Source of the DNA: JALUUH01 sp964636675
GTDB taxonomy: Bacteria > Pseudomonadota > Gammaproteobacteria > S012-40
NCBI GenBank assembly: GCA_964636675.1
Contig: CAZWUO010000005.1
Location: 1 to 52,882, forward strand
Reading direction: 5' to 3'
Length of the DNA stretch: 52,882 nt
In this document: positions 52,851-52,882 of the stretch, in pieces
Position numbering within the stretch: the first letter of the stretch is position 1
Layout of the letters: every line of letters starts with the position of its first letter
The notes under the pieces: model-generated
Seen by the model: only the letters and a program-made list of their open reading frames with translations
The model's database searches: none
Told to the model about the DNA's origin: nothing
Program-made: the position numbers and the translations under genes

Positions 52851-52882
52851 ATGGCACAAGCAAACCCCATGAATACGGGTAA
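52851..52882 (+). CDS. Start of a gene cut by the window edge
   Basis: An ATG at 52851 with a weak GGGAAG ribosome-binding site opens a frame of ten codons (MAQANPMNTG) that runs off the end. Nothing can be said of its function. The inverted-repeat element lies just 19 bases upstream, so any promoter must be within or beyond it. Confidence 0.3.
   Translation, partial: MAQANPMNTG

Noticed and set aside
1..52882. CRISPR arrays, tRNA or rRNA genes, transposases and phage genes
   Set aside because: I looked for regularly spaced repeats, the tRNA T-loop motif GTTCRANYC with cloverleaf arms, and transposase-like frames, and saw none. A short tRNA could still be missed by eye; a tRNAscan-SE run would settle this.

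Overview
The window is 52.9 kb of a gammaproteobacterial chromosome with a fairly low G+C content. The main evidence is the run rpsB-tsf-pyrH-frr-uppS-cdsA-dxr-rseP-bamA-skp-lpxD-fabZ-lpxA-dnaE-accA-tilS-pyrG-kdsA-eno-ftsB-ispD-ispF, preceded divergently by map-glnD. This order is characteristic of Gammaproteobacteria, and it implies a Gram-negative cell that makes lipid A/Kdo and uses the non-mevalonate isoprenoid route. I cannot name a genus. lpxB and rnhB, usually found between lpxA and dnaE, are absent from that site.

Layout. (1) 1-4.6 kb: a DUF1835-type protein converges on mfd. (2) 4.8-17.0 kb, all leftward: map, glnD, apaH, a GGDEF cyclase, a Lon-like protease, gluQRS, an M1 peptidase, a Roadblock/LC7 protein and a protoglobin-like protein. 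(3) 17.0-17.5 kb: a divergent control region with the rpsB promoter and leader. (4) 17.5-41.7 kb, all rightward: the conserved translation, envelope, lipid and isoprenoid cluster. It has a terminator/attenuator after rpsB, a terminator after eno and a likely leaderless ftsB start. (5) 41.7-42.1 kb: a 55-residue acidic small protein divergent from glnS, sharing a control region with a perfect CRP-type dyad and a long-range inverted repeat. (6) 42.1-49.2 kb: glnS, a lipoprotein c-type cytochrome, a 31-residue membrane peptide behind a near-consensus promoter, an unknown 71-residue protein, a degenerate IscA/HesB-like protein, a CvfB-like RNA-binding protein, a methyltransferase and a soluble hybrid histidine kinase. 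(7) 49.4-52.6 kb: a visibly G+C-richer accessory block with two AraC regulators, FabA and an SDR oxidoreductase. (8) 52.67-52.83 kb: a 165-bp element with perfect 27-bp terminal inverted repeats (MITE-like). A 22-bp piece of its end recurs at 12.64 kb.

How the genes work together: the core supplies translation factors (S2, EF-Ts, RRF), nucleotides (UMP kinase, CTP synthase), undecaprenyl phosphate, phospholipid and lipid A precursors, outer-membrane assembly (BamA, Skp, RseP) and replication (DnaE). The flanks add signalling (GlnD, c-di-GMP, a hybrid kinase, LC7/protoglobin), proteolysis and a probable acquired lipid-related locus. I saw no rRNA, tRNA, CRISPR array, transposase or phage gene.
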